Source: Heligmosomoides polygyrus polygyrus
Taxonomy: Eukaryota > Nematoda > Chromadorea > Rhabditida > Heligmosomidae
Assembly (NCBI GenBank): GCA_947396885.1
Contig: OX377202.1
Location: 64,328,643-64,392,642 of the forward strand
Direction: 5' to 3'
Length of the DNA: 64,000 nucleotides
Positions 1 through 11,099 of this stretch are shown in pieces (positions within the stretch are counted from its first letter, which is position 1; each line of letters opens with the position of its first letter). Made by a program: the position numbers and the translations under genes. The notes below the pieces were generated by a model that made no database searches, had not been told where the DNA came from, and saw nothing but the letters and a program-made list of their open reading frames with translations.

Positions 1-800
1 CATAAATAGATTTTGCTATAAGGGTTTTTTAGACTTAACGCATAAAAGCAAGGAAATATACGTGGGATGAGCCCGAAATTTTAAACAAGCAGATTTTAAA
101 CAAAAGCAGGATTTACCTGGCTAGCATCTATCGGGTTAGCGTAATGAGCTGGGTCAGAACAGTCGACGAACTATGTGGAACCTTACTAGCAGTTCTTCAT
201 TCAATTAAACTGTATGCTCCCAGAAAAGTAAAAATTGGTTTTCGTACGAGTTAGTGCTCACAAAACTGTAAAAGGTCGTTTTGCTTAGGTAGAAATAAAG
301 ATAACTAACTTTAGAGACAACGCAAAATTTCATAGATTTATCGGATCAGATCGCGAGCTCTAATTGATAGCGTAATTCTTTATCTGATAAGTGATGGAGC
401 TGAACTGGTTCATGCGACAAATGACAAAGCAGACTTGTTAGGTGAGATATTTCAAGGTGCATACGATAACGGACCCATCGGTGAGAATACAGTAGACATT
501 TAATAAACGGTAGTGAGACGTTGTTACATTTTCCACAGATGGATTACCGTATCGATCGGTGTTTAGCTCAATTTGCGGGATACGAATCTCGATCACAGAC
601 AGACAAAATGTCGTTTCACATTTTAACCGCCCCTGACGTCACATCCTGGTCTCTTTTGAAAATTCAAGCAGGACGGATTTTCTCGAAGTCGTTGTTCCAT
701 GTAGGGGAATGGGCTGCGAAAAGCGTGTAACTTTTATACGCTGCCGGTATTATGGTCAGTCCTTTCGTTTCCTGCACTTTGTGGCTGTATAGCGGTGATG
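1..800. other. No gene seen
   Basis: I see no convincing exon, RNA gene or repeat boundary here. Upstream exons of the TEX2-like gene probably lie before the window, because the first recognisable exon is at 2010. Confidence 0.5.
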
Positions 801-1330
801 TTGGACGTTCATACATCATTATGTTGAGTACCTCTTCCTTATTGCCCTGTGATTAAAAACCGGTCAGTGACAAACAAGTCGCAAGAAAGTAGCCCTCCAC
901 AGCATACAGCTGGAAAATGCGCAGAAAACGTCTGAAAATTGTGTAGACGTCAGGACTCCTCAAATCTCGGTCAGTTAGTTGAAATGCATAAAACAACGCA
1001 ACGTAGGGAAGCCGAACGCCCCCCCCCCCCCCTCTCTCTCTCGCGTGAAGCAACGCCACAATTCACCGCGCCCAGAGCCGCTTGTCGGTACTCGCATTGC
1101 GGACGTACAGGAGTCCCCCAGCACTCGTGGGTGCTCCACGCCGTCGATTCCACGGTAACTTTAAGGACCATCTACTCCTTGTGTTTAACGACTTAGCGAA
1201 AAAGAGACACGTTTTTAACTAATAGGGGGTTGGAGATTCTCCCTATATGACTCGCTTTCCCCGTTCAGACATCGCCTAAGATCCTTCCCTTGTCAGTCAG
1301 TTGCTAATTCGCGAGTCAGGTCAGTCTTGA
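801..1330 (-). repeat. Dispersed repeat with tRNA-like core (copy 1)
   Basis: This stretch aligns by eye along about 500 bases with 21045-21545 in the same orientation. Shared landmarks are CATTATGTTGAG / CGTTATGTTGAA at the left and ATGACTCGCT...CCGTTCAGACAT at the right. The middle, read on the minus strand, corresponds to the tRNA-like head that is clearer in the second copy. Here it is degraded and a C run (1021-1034) interrupts it. Probably a SINE-derived repeat. Confidence 0.55.
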
Positions 1331-1558
1331 CCAGTTGAACACTCAAAAAACCCAACTAGCTGCAGGACAGGTAAGTGATCTAGAAAGAGTTTTAGCTCAA
1401 ACCTGTAGAAGATTTATCAAGCGTTAGACATCAAGAATTGTAGCGAAAGGTGTTGTTAGTTGTTTACAAGCTGATGTTCACTTCAACTTACTCCTTCTGG
1501 TTTCTTTTTATGTTCTCGAGTGCCTAGTAGTTTGTGTTGGAAATTTGCCATGAAATAG

Positions 1559-1768
1559 ATGAGTAAGGAAATAAACATATTGCGCAGTTGGAGGCGCCAG
1601 CTGGCACTTGCAGCCCGAAACGTCGTTCTTGGTTCGGATCCATCCGAAGTCAGTGAGTTTGTACCATACTTGGAGGGAGCACTGTCATCGGCTGCCAGCG
1701 CGGGTCATTATGTAGCCCAAACGTGCGATCAAATTGTCCACATGACATCGTATGGAAGGCGAATGTGA
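1559..1768 (+). CDS. Candidate coding exon of unknown function
   Basis: A 69-codon open frame starts MSKEINILRSWRRQ and ends GRRM-stop. It has balanced codon use and no low-complexity sequence, unlike most chance frames nearby. About 190 bases upstream, 1320-1370 could be a 17-codon exon (VSLDQLNTQK...) between an AG and a strong GTAAGTG donor. Neither piece resembles the part of TEX2 expected just before the exon at 2010. I do not recognise the family. It may be a short unrelated gene end or a chance frame. Confidence 0.18.
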   Translation: MSKEINILRSWRRQLALAARNVVLGSDPSEVSEFVPYLEGALSSAASAGHYVAQTCDQIVHMTSYGRRM

Positions 1769-2009
1769 GCGCGTTCCCTGAGGGGATAGTTCAATTGCGG
1801 CCTTTATTATTTATCCTTTAACTTGACTTAGTGTTCTCTTGTATAATAAAAGCGCACGATCTCATTTTTATCCCTGATAACGCTCTCCTATTTTGCCAAG
1901 AATACTGATTCCAAGGCTTGTTCAGCACCATTCGGCTTGAACCTCGTCCTTGCTGCGCATTTCCTTTCTTTTTGGAAACTGTTGTCTAATTCTGTTTTGT
2001 TGATTTCAG

Positions 2010-5000
2010 ATGAAGTATGGTGGTGGAATCCGGTTGGTGCTTCAAACTAGCGTCAATCTCTTGAAGCTTCAGTACGGAGCCACAAAGGTAACAGTGGCGT
2101 TCTTCTGTTCATTTTTGCTTTCAGGAGTTATTAGGTTGATCGAAAACTCTTGCAACACTTTACGCTACAGCCTGTTTGTTAAAGCTCTTACAGTACTGAT
2201 CTTGTTTGGTGACGTCACAGTACATTCTCGGAGCTTTCTCAAACATACTACACAAGGCCATTCCGCAAGGACTGCAGCCTCCAACATCTGCGCTGCGTTC
2301 AAGCAGGAAGTCATTCACTATCCCACAGTGGCCCGTCCGTTGGTGTCAGTGCTTCAAGGCTGAAGATCTCTCTCTCGAAGGCCGACTTCGTTCCGGACGC
2401 CTCTCTGTTGTAGAAGAAGACAGCTTGCGCGAAGCCTTCAATGTGAAGCCAAGTGGTAGAGAGTTCGGTGATTGACGTCGACTGGAAATGGAGGTTTCTG
2501 AATTTTTTTCCTCACAGCCCGCGGAATTCTGGTGGAAGGGAATTGAAAGGGTGCCTGAAAGATGGGGCAGGATCTTGGACTTGGATGGGGAATATATCGT
2601 GAACTGAGTTTTTGTATATTATTAGGGGGGGGGGCAAAAGTAAAAAATTGAAAAAAAATCTTTATCTCTTCATAACTCAATTACAAACCAACGATGCTGA
2701 GGAATGTGTATGCCATTAGGGTCAATGACTTGCTGCCATCGCTCAGCCAACTTCCTGATCCCATCCTCCCAGAACTGCTTGTGCCTGGTGTTGAGCAACT
2801 GCTCGATATGGTTGTCAAGGACTCCTTGGGTTCTTGTATTTCTTCAGACCAGGAAGTCCCCGTAGGCCCAAGAAGTGGAGTGGTGGTAGTCGCATGGAGA
2901 GATGTCCGGGGAATGCGGTGGGTGAAGCATGTGAACGTAGTCCAGCTGGGCAAGCCTATCCGTGGTCACTTGTTCCCGATGGGGTGCGTCGTTGTCGAAG
3001 AGGAGGACCTTCTTGACGCGCTGCGACTGAATAAGTTGGAGTCGCACGTCCACCTCTTCCATTTCGTTTACCATTGCCTTGGAGTCCATCGTCGTGCTTT
3101 TGGTAAACAGCTTCCAGTATACCGGTCCATGGGTGCAGACCCAAAAGCTCTGAAGGTGCTTCTCGCCGTGAACATCTCGCCGAACGAAGGTTGGTAACGG
3201 GTCAACAAGCCTCACCCAGGCTGCTTGGCAGGGTTAAGGTAGAAGACGTACTTCTCATCTTGCGTGAATATTGAGTCCAGGCTGCTCGGGGTTGGGAATC
3301 GGGAGAGATTTGCGCGACACAGGTCGACTCGTCAGGCTGGGGTTTCGACATGAGACAGACTGGGGTTTTGGCATGCTTCTGGAAAGGGCGGAAATGGTAA
3401 CTTCTCAGGTGGCCTTCAGTAGGTAGCATACAAACATACAAATACGATAAGCACGAGACCAGACTGCAGTCACGAGATATGTGGACACGGCACGGGGTGT
3501 CTCATTACTTTTGCCCCCCCCCCCCTAATATATTGTCTTGTATACATTTTCACTGTCCTTCTTTTTATTATCTCCTCATTGTTCTCTACAAATGGGTTTT
3601 GAAAATCTACAATCTTCCTATTAGATGTCGATTAATTTTTTTTACTTAAAGAGAGAGGGAGAGATGTCGTGATCAATTCTAAGTCTTGTTTATGCGTGCT
3701 AGCAGGTCTCGCAGGTTTTTTCATAAATCTGTGGTTCTGTTTAACAGACAGATTAGTGTCTCCTTTTCGAGTGGTAGCCGGCTATTTTTCGATCTCGCGT
3801 AAAAATTGGTTGAGGAGAACGTGAGGGTCTTTGCAAAAATTGCACGGAAATCTGTTTATGCCACTATTTTCAAATTTTCAGTGGAAGGCGCAATGCGAGG
3901 GAAACCCTGTTTGTCCGCCCTGTGTCTCTAACGATGCAGCCTATAAATTATATAAGCCTGTCAGCTTAGTATTTTATGATTCCTTTTTTAGTGGGGCTTA
4001 ATCCTTTCTCAAACTTTCTCAGTTGTGGAAGCGCTCTTCCCTTTTGTTGTAATTTTTGGAGTACAACATTAGGTTGCATCGTAGCGAGAAGAGGCACAGC
4101 AAGGAAGGGGAGTCGAACGCGCAGAGAGTGGTGTCCTTTGGGTAGAAAATTGCAAAACACTGTGCTCCGAAGGATTAGTTTACCTAGTATGTTGTCCTAG
4201 CGAAGCGTTTTAGCGAAATTGTTTACTTTAAGCTTTAGTGATGTTGTAGAACAACAGAGTGAAGTGCTGGCCAGGAGGATCGACCAGAGGATTTTCAGAT
4301 ATTTGATTCTGATGGTTCAAGTGGCTCGATGAATTCTATTGTGATTGCTACTTTTCTAGGTGGAAGCTGATCGGAAGCTATCTCGCCTGACGAATGCGAT
4401 GTCAAAGACGGTGTCTCATTATTCCGATGAGGAGTTGCCAGAGAGCCCGGAGAGCAGTCCTGACGAAGACTTCGGGGCCAAGAACAACCTAGAAGGGTGC
4501 GTTTTGATTTCCGCGAGTAAATCGAATCGAAAGGGTATAATCTTCCCAATAGGTGGAATCGGTTCCGATACCCAACGCTACTTTTTTACTGTTTTGAGCC
4601 AGTCAAATTTCTGATTTGTTTATCTGGCGCATTATCCAACCGGTTGAGGAGATTCACGAATGAATTATTCAAATCCTCAGACTGAGAGCTTAGGCCGGCA
4701 GCAGAGTCTTGCGGGTGCCGCGGACCCGCGTTCACAACGGCAGGTGGTGCGGCGCCGCGAGGGTTACTGTACGCAATACTGCGTACTTTTGCCGGCAGTT
4801 GCGACTTCCAAGAACGTCAGAGATGTAGTAAGCAAACGCTTTTTGTTTCGTGAAGAAGCGTTTTCTTAGCCTAGTTAGGAGTTCTTGAATGTGAGCCCTG
4901 AAATCTAATAGAACACTCCTTATAGCTCAACAGTTCTGTACCATTTTGCGCGTGCTCTCACTTTTGTCGTTCTACCCCCCACTGAAAGTTCTCGGTTGAC

Positions 5001-5440
5001 AAGCAGCTCGAAGGTAATGTGGTAGCGCTTGTGATGACAGCATTCCCTCTGATGCCTTGTTGAGTCTTATTGAGTCCCCTCCTATGCCTTGTTGAGTTCG
5101 GGAGGTCGTCCTATGCATTATAGCTCATACTGAGAAGAACGGTCTGCTTTGTTGTTGCGTCTCTATGCAAGGGTTCCCCTAAACCTCAACCTCAACCTCC
5201 TAACTTGAGGCTGGAAGGCCGCGAAGATTTGCAGTGCAATTAAGGTTACCTAATATCGTGCTAAGGCTTTTTTTTGCGATAAGTTTTGAGTGCGGGATTC
5301 CATACGCCTCCACTTGTCGACACTAACGGTCATTACGAGCCCAATGGCAGTCTTATTGAGTCTTGGAGACGCATGCATTTTACCCATCCACTCCGCACGC
5401 TAGGTGTAATGAGCGACGAGGGGTCTTTTAGGAAACGACC

Positions 5441-5510
<70 letters not shown>

Positions 5511-5869
5511 ATGGGGATGATAATGCTAAGGTGGACGGCTGGAGTAACGCGATTGGACCGTGTTCGCAATGAAACCATGCGACAAAGGTTCGGTGTCGCC
5601 TCGATAGCTGACAAGTTGCGCGAAGCACGCCTACGATGGTATGGTCACGTCCTTCGCGCTAACGACGACACCGTGTATAAGATTGGCCTGAATCTTGAAG
5701 TCCTTGGGAAACGGCCCAGAGGACGCCCGAAACAACGTTGGCTAGATACGTTGCATATGGACTTGAAGTTAGCTGGTGTCCATCCCGACCAAGCGTTTGA
5801 TCGGGAGAAGTGGCGTCACCAGACCAGAAGAGCGGACCCCGCCACCAAGCGGGACAAACGCTACTGAAA

Positions 5870-5948
<79 letters not shown>

Positions 5949-8458
5949 CGGCTAATGCCACGTGTCCGTCACGGGGTGGGCGGACTGAAGCCGAGAGATG
6001 CCTACGGCACTGCGGCGTATGCAAGCCGGGCTTTGTTTGAGCTTAACCATGGGTGATTGCTGGCGAACTATATCCTCGGCTGCAGATCGCCCAAGTTTAC
6101 GATATTTTGGGCGGGCAACGCGGCAGGGTATAGATGGGGATCAAGTGCCCAACGCCGGAAAGCAGACGTCGTCCAAAGTGCGTCGGGATTCAGAAAACCT
6201 GATGAAGATGTCGTTCAACTTGCGTCAGGATTTAGAAGACGTGCTGCAGATGTCATCCAACGTGCGTTGGGATTCTGAATACGTGCAAAAGACGTCGACC
6301 AATGTGCGATGGGATTCCGATGACGTGCTGAAGATTTCGTTCAACTTGCGCCAGGATTCAGAAGACGTGCTCAAGATCTCGTTCAACTTGCGTCAGGATT
6401 CAGAAGATGTGCTGCAAATGTCGTCCAACATGCGCAGAGGTTCAGAAGACGTGCCGCAGACGTCCAACTTGCGTAGGGATTCCAAGTAAGGGGAACCAAT
6501 AGGAAAGGGACCACTGAAGTGGAATAAGGGGAGACCAGTGTTTTCCTCAGTATCATCCAATGTGCTTCGGATTTCTGAAAACGAGTCATAGAAGCCATGG
6601 CGCGTGTGTCAGGGTGCAGAAGGAGTGTCATAGACTCGTGGCAACGTCGTGACATGTGAGTCGTGACTCGGCGTTACATGTGAGTGTAACTAACTATCAG
6701 TCACGCCAGCAGATAGGTAAGGAAGTATTAGCGGGGAGAGGAGGGAAGAAATAGGGAGGGTGATTATGGAATTCGGTTACTATTACTGCCGTCGGATAGT
6801 AAACGTTGTCGACCTGTCGACCAATACCGATTAATTTTAATTATTTTTCTGCTGATTAAGCACTTTGGATTGGGACTCTCATTATTTGTTTCTCTCGACG
6901 TAGAGAACGGGCACTTCGGAGAATAAATCGCGTGCATGCGATTGAGGGTGGATGGGCTTCATAGGAGTAGTTTTGAAGTGTTCCTGCCCCATCATATCCC
7001 GCTGCACTAATCGATATAATAAACCTTTTTACTGCAATAAAAGTAAGAAAGCCTAAAGAAAAATGGAGGAGGACAGGGTATGTTCTGTTCTCGGGGTTTG
7101 GGGGCGAAACCCCAAACCAGACGTTTGGCGGCCACTAGGCCGCTGAACACCTGGTAACCCTAATATTTTACAACTCCTGGACTCTTGTTCATTGTTCGGA
7201 ATCCTTTTTTAGCGCGTTTAGTTCGCTGTGCCTTTTGTCTATTGCACCATTTGTTCCCTATTTATTTTGCCCGAGTACGTCTCCTCAGGAGGTCGATGTT
7301 TCAAATTTCATAGGTTCCTACTAGTCCCATCGACGCCCTCCGTCGAGTGTGGTGTGAATTGCGACATGGAAAAAATGAGTAAATTACCAAGCTAACTTGC
7401 GAAAGTGAAGCAGTAACAGCCGTGAAGTCGTGAAGCCAACCCTGAATATGCTCTTTCAGTTCGAACACGAAGGAGCGCACAGGGAAGAAGATAATCTCGA
7501 TGGTTGAGCGCGCTGCGCAAAGCAGCTTCTTCCAGAAGGCCGCCAAACTACCAAAAGTGGCGAAAGTGAGTGTTTGGTTTCTTGTTGCTCTGCTTGGCTT
7601 TATTGTTGTTCGGGGGAGTCTATTATTTTTGTGTTATGTCTGTTGGTCATTACGCAGTCCATTTTATTACAGCTCATTGAAGACGTATCATCTACGCCTC
7701 TCATTCTAAACGTTGAGGTCGAGATGCTCGAGGGTCCCATTACAATCAACATTCCTCCACCGCCGTCTGACAGGCTTTGGTACGCGAGTGACTTCTTGCA
7801 AATGTTTGCACTTTCTATTTGTGGCTGACTCTTTTCTTCGATTGAGGTCTCTTTGCTTTATCCACTTACAACTCAATTTTTGTTGTCCGTAAAATCTATA
7901 GAAGATCCCTTCCTTCCTGTTGGCGTTTCAATTTATTAAGAGAATCGTATACCTACGCATTTGGTGTGGGTGAATTCGTGGCTCTCCAGGTATGCATTCC
8001 GTCGACCTCCCATCGCCTCGATCAAGGCAGTTCCCCAAGTCGGTGACCGTTCAGTGGATATGACGACCGTGTCGGATTGGATCGAGTCGAAGCTTCGGCT
8101 GCTCATCGAAAAGAATCTGGTATGTCCCAATATGGATGACATCGTATTGCCTGTTATGTCCGGAAACGACCTTCTGCGAAAAGGTGCGTACAACCAATGA
8201 TCTTTCTTATTCACGTGTGCAAGCCTAGCTTTCTTCCTCATTACCGTTCACTGATTTCATCGCTTTCGTGGTTGCTTAGCGATTCCCGAAGTGAGTACAA
8301 TAGTAGTCAATAATCATCTGTCGCAAAAATAATGCCCTCTTCGGTCATTGTGCTCTCAGATCTGCTTTCCTGAGGTTAAATTACACTTATACTATAATAA
8401 CAACCATCCAACCGTTATTTTCGTTCATTTACCAGGTCCCGTCAACAGTAATAAGTAG
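2010..8458 (+). CDS. TEX2-like SMP-domain lipid-transfer protein, C-terminal half
   Basis: Six exons join in phase: 2010-2087, 4360-4496, 7460-7565, 7673-7779, 7990-8183 and probably 8436-8458 (TAG). Reading through the last donor instead ends at TGA 8198-8200. The joined product is about 214 residues and lacks its N-terminus, which lies upstream. Diagnostic stretches are MKYGGGIRLVLQT, an acidic DEELPESPESSPDEDF linker, SSFFQKAAK, INIPPPPSDRLWYAFRRPP and VCPNMDDIVLPVMSG. These match, from memory, the SMP (TULIP) domain end of TEX2/Nvj2 proteins, ER-anchored lipid carriers at membrane contact sites. Most acceptors are pyrimidine-rich; the 7779 donor (G|GTACGC) is weak but phase demands it. 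Large introns hold a mariner and a Helitron, yet the coding exons look intact. The exact C-terminus is uncertain. Confidence 0.88.
2622..3528 (-). mobile_element. mariner-family transposon, inactivated
   Basis: Inverted ends read TTAGG, a G run, then CAAAAGTAA at 2622-2643, and the complement at 3505-3528. Both ends are flanked by TA (2620-2621 and 3529-3530), the mariner target duplication. The interior encodes mariner transposase fragments on the minus strand. At about 907 bp it is shorter than a full mariner, so internal sequence has been lost. It lies inside the first visible intron of the TEX2-like gene. Confidence 0.85.
2684..3330 (-). pseudogene. mariner transposase remnant
   Basis: Minus-strand fragments in order include FTQDEKYVFYLNPAKQ (first catalytic Asp region, near 3225-3290), LLFDNDAPHRE (second Asp) and HPPHSPDISPCDYH (third Asp of the D34D pattern). 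The C-terminal part (NHIEQLLNTRHKQFWEDG) continues in another frame after a frameshift near 2850. The DDD residues are visible but the frame is broken at least twice and the N-terminal DNA-binding region is missing, so it cannot make active transposase. Confidence 0.8.
5446..5508. repeat. (TA)n microsatellite
   Basis: An uninterrupted TA dinucleotide run of about 63 bases, immediately upstream of the truncated RTE fragment. Apparent YIYIYI proteins across it are artefacts. Confidence 0.95.
5509..5900 (+). mobile_element. 5'-truncated RTE LINE copy with (GAT)n tail
   Basis: Only the last ~115 codons of ORF2 remain (5519-5866): LRWTAGVTRLDRV, then LRWYGHVLRANDD and a C-terminus ending RDKRY-stop. 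These match the C-terminus of the RTE element nested at 27.3-30.2 kb, which ends with the same AAGCGGGACAAACGCT. The stop is followed by a TGATGATGA tail (5868-5900) and then (TA)n to 5946. A microsatellite tail is typical of RTE LINEs. The frame is open, but truncation removes the endonuclease and the catalytic part of the RT. Confidence 0.8.
5901..5946. repeat. (TA)n microsatellite
   Basis: A TA run lies between the RTE tail and the Helitron 5' end. Helitrons insert at AT, so it may have been the target. Confidence 0.9.
5948..7154 (+). mobile_element. Non-autonomous Helitron, copy 1 (empty site)
   Basis: It begins with TC (A|TCGGCTAATG) and ends CTGG|T. A perfect GCGGCC-ACTA-GGCCGC hairpin (7128-7143) ends seven bases before CTGG, as Helitron 3' ends require. 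No terminal inverted repeat or target duplication is present, and no Rep/helicase frame. A second copy at 49101-53120 shares both termini, the same hairpin and most of the interior. The 42-bp tandem array is at about 6177-6490. This copy lacks the reverse-transcriptase insertion found in copy 2 after GGATGGGCTT. Confidence 0.85.
5998..6489 (+). CDS. Open frame over Helitron 42-bp repeats
   Basis: A 163-codon frame runs from the Helitron 5' region through the tandem array. The 42-bp unit encodes a repeating 14-residue motif such as NLRQDSEDVLQMSS. The frame stays open because 42 is a multiple of three and the unit lacks stops in this phase. In copy 2 the same reading is broken in places. I do not recognise a domain. 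It may be non-coding. Confidence 0.2.
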   Translation: MPTALRRMQAGLCLSLTMGDCWRTISSAADRPSLRYFGRATRQGIDGDQVPNAGKQTSSKVRRDSENLMKMSFNLRQDLEDVLQMSSNVRWDSEYVQKTSTNVRWDSDDVLKISFNLRQDSEDVLKISFNLRQDSEDVLQMSSNMRRGSEDVPQTSNLRRDSK

Positions 8459-10617
8459 GTAGTAGTAATAATAGTTCTATATAGGTGATCAGCTAGGTGC
8501 TGGTGGGGAACCTCGGAGCTTCCGAATTTGAACGGCGCACACTTGTATGCTGATGATGGTTTGGGGTCTTTTCGTAATTTGGACGCTACTGAGCTCTGCG
8601 TGATTTCCCTGAGGCGGTTCTTGTTTTCCTCCAAGTGTGATCAGGATGGGCGCTGAAGAACTTGGGTGTGGTGGCCCTTGAATGCAATGATATACACGGA
8701 ACGGTGGTTCAGATTAAGCCTGAGCGCTGCTCATCACTTTCGTTGAGAGAGTATCCCACCGTCCCAAACAGCTCATCAGCCGTCGCTAGAGTGGGAGCGG
8801 CGGCTTACGAGGTGCGGAGGAGGTCGTATACGGCGGCAAAGTGTTTGTCTTACAAGGAAAGCATTAACAGAAAGCAGCTGTACACGCTACACGCTGAAAA
8901 GAGCATTCTTTAAAAGGACGGAGAACGCAAAGGCGTGTCGCGGGTGCATGGTCGGCGATAATCAGACTTTCGAGTAGCCGACAATTCTCATTTTTTGGAC
9001 TCTCAAACTACTTTCAAGATGGAAAGAGATTGCCCGGTGTCAAGAAGAGCACATAGATGAATGGAGAATCGGCTGTGTCCCAGTTCCTCGACGTAGTCTA
9101 TGATTGGCACACCTAGCTGCCTTTATTAGAAACTTGGGCGCAATGCGCGTTGAAGGGGGTGGGAGGCAGCCCATCAGTATTCAAACGTTTGTATCGTATG
9201 ACACTGGCACTGCTCACAGTGTACAAAACCTGACGCCTACTTAGGCATTGCTCGTTGTAACGACGAACGTTTGATCTAGGTCGCGAAACCTGACGTGTAC
9301 GTACGCGGCAGTCTTTCTACAATGGGAGAAATGCCACTTCACCGTGATCGGCACGTTCAGGTGGAAAACCCATGGCGTGCCCTCCCCCCCCCCCCCCCCC
9401 CGCATTGCGCGAAACTTGGAGCAAAAACTTCCCTTGATCACCAATTTAACACTAGTGTTACTGTGAACCGCAGACCTGTTGTTGAAAAACTGTTGTAACC
9501 GAACCATATTATGTGGTGATACGAAAGCCCTCTACATGGGTCATTACTTTTGCGGCATTTTGACGTCATTCATTAGCAGTTTGAATACGCCGGTCTCCCT
9601 ATAGCTTTGATGCCTAGTCGCGTTGACACACCCGCTGTTTGCACTGTACAGAATGAAGTATTACTTTGTCGATTGTTACCGGTTCGATTGCTTTCGCCTG
9701 TTCGATTTCTCTTATTTCCTCGTCGCATGTTCATCCACTCCGCCCCCTCCATCTTCGAGTGGAGGTGGGACAACATTGTACAATTTGTGAAATTTGTTGC
9801 CAGCTGTGATATGATGCATGATTGATGTCGCATGCCACATTCCAAGAGGTGATAAAACTGCTTTAAATGTCTCTTCTATGCTTCGGTAAAACGCATTGCA
9901 TCTCTACATACGTGGAGTAGTGGAGAATACTTTACATGCACAGCGACCAGATTAGAACGACCAGCGAGGAGATGATGAATCCAGACGATTGGACGCCTTC
10001 TGAAAATAGTATGCTGGGTATAGTATGAGAGACCGTGAAGGTACCTACCGTAAGATATCGTTTGAAATACAGAAGTGAATGGTTCTAGCCAGTGTTTCCG
10101 ATGAATTGAATTAACTATCCACGTTGTGTTCTTGTCTTTATATATGGGTCAAATGCGTAAACACGGGAAGTTGCTTTTTCCGAAATTTGAGGGACCTTCG
10201 ATGTGGCGATTGTGGCCCACATGCTTCTAATAGTAAGGAAGCATATCTCCCTTTTAGCAAAACGAAAGGGACCTACTTGTTGTTGCAAGAGCCTCCTTGA
10301 TCCACGCGTCCATATTCTTCAGAATGCGCGCTCTGCCGTCCTTCAGCGATTGCTTGTCGCTTGCGGACGCGGGGTACATGTCAGCGCAGTGAGCAGTTCC
10401 TGAAGGATGAGAGCTTAAGTCAGTGTTGTCTGCAAAGGAGCCAGCGTCAGCCGTCTTCTAGTTTTTTGGTTTTAAAGCTGAGACTGACCTTCAATTACAA
10501 ACGCATCGATCTCGTCGTTAGGGGTCAGCAGACCAAGCGACTTCCACGGATCGAGCGAGCCATTCGGGAAGACTACTTTACTACCCTTTAAAAAAGTGCA
10601 GAATGTTTGGAAAAAAT
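8459..10617. other. Intergenic, no recognised gene
   Basis: This is 3' flank of the TEX2-like gene. The frame at 8662-8913 (83 codons) matches nothing I know. There is a C run at 9386-9404, and TCATTACTTTTGCGGC near 9541 resembles a mariner end but no partner end was found. Confidence 0.5.
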
Positions 10618-10956
10618 CTCGGCGCTATGGTAGTTGGGGGGGGGGGGCAAAAATGTCACAGACACGAGAAAAGAAACAGTAACACACTGATAGTAAAGAG
10701 AACAACCAAGCAATGCTATAGCACAGATTTAGGCCGGGGAGGGGACTCCAGGGTGTGGCTCGAGTGACGCACCCGTACTAGAATTGCCTACATCCTGGAG
10801 TTCCCTCCCTTGCCAAATTGGGAAGCACATAAAACACGGATCTGTAATCGAAAAGCGGAGATAGGACTGCATTCACATCCGCTGTATGTAGCTCGCTGGG
10901 GCTGGCCGCCGTGGCAGGCCATGGCGACCTCCCCCCAAACTACCATAGCGCCGAAA
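10618..10956. mobile_element. Small TIR element (MITE)
   Basis: The left end reads CTCGGCGCTATGGTAGTT followed by a G run. The right end at about 10929-10956 is its complement (CCCCCCAAACTACCATAGCG...). The ends are about 28 bases each and nearly perfect. The ~340-bp interior has no open frame of note. The superfamily is unclear. Confidence 0.7.
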
Positions 10957-11099
10957 TCTCATTCATGTGCAGTTGGAGGTGAAGGAAGGTGCGCTTTCAA
11001 ATAATTGGTGCGAGTTCACACAGGTGTAAGACCAATATGGTGGGAAACGGCGCAGATGCACAAGGCGCGGCTTACACCCACCTAGGCCAACTCGTGTTT

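Noticed and set aside
5446..5946. Long frames reading IYIYIY across the TA runs on both strands
   Set aside because: They are translations of dinucleotide repeats; only the RTE C-terminal part (5519-5866) has real similarity.
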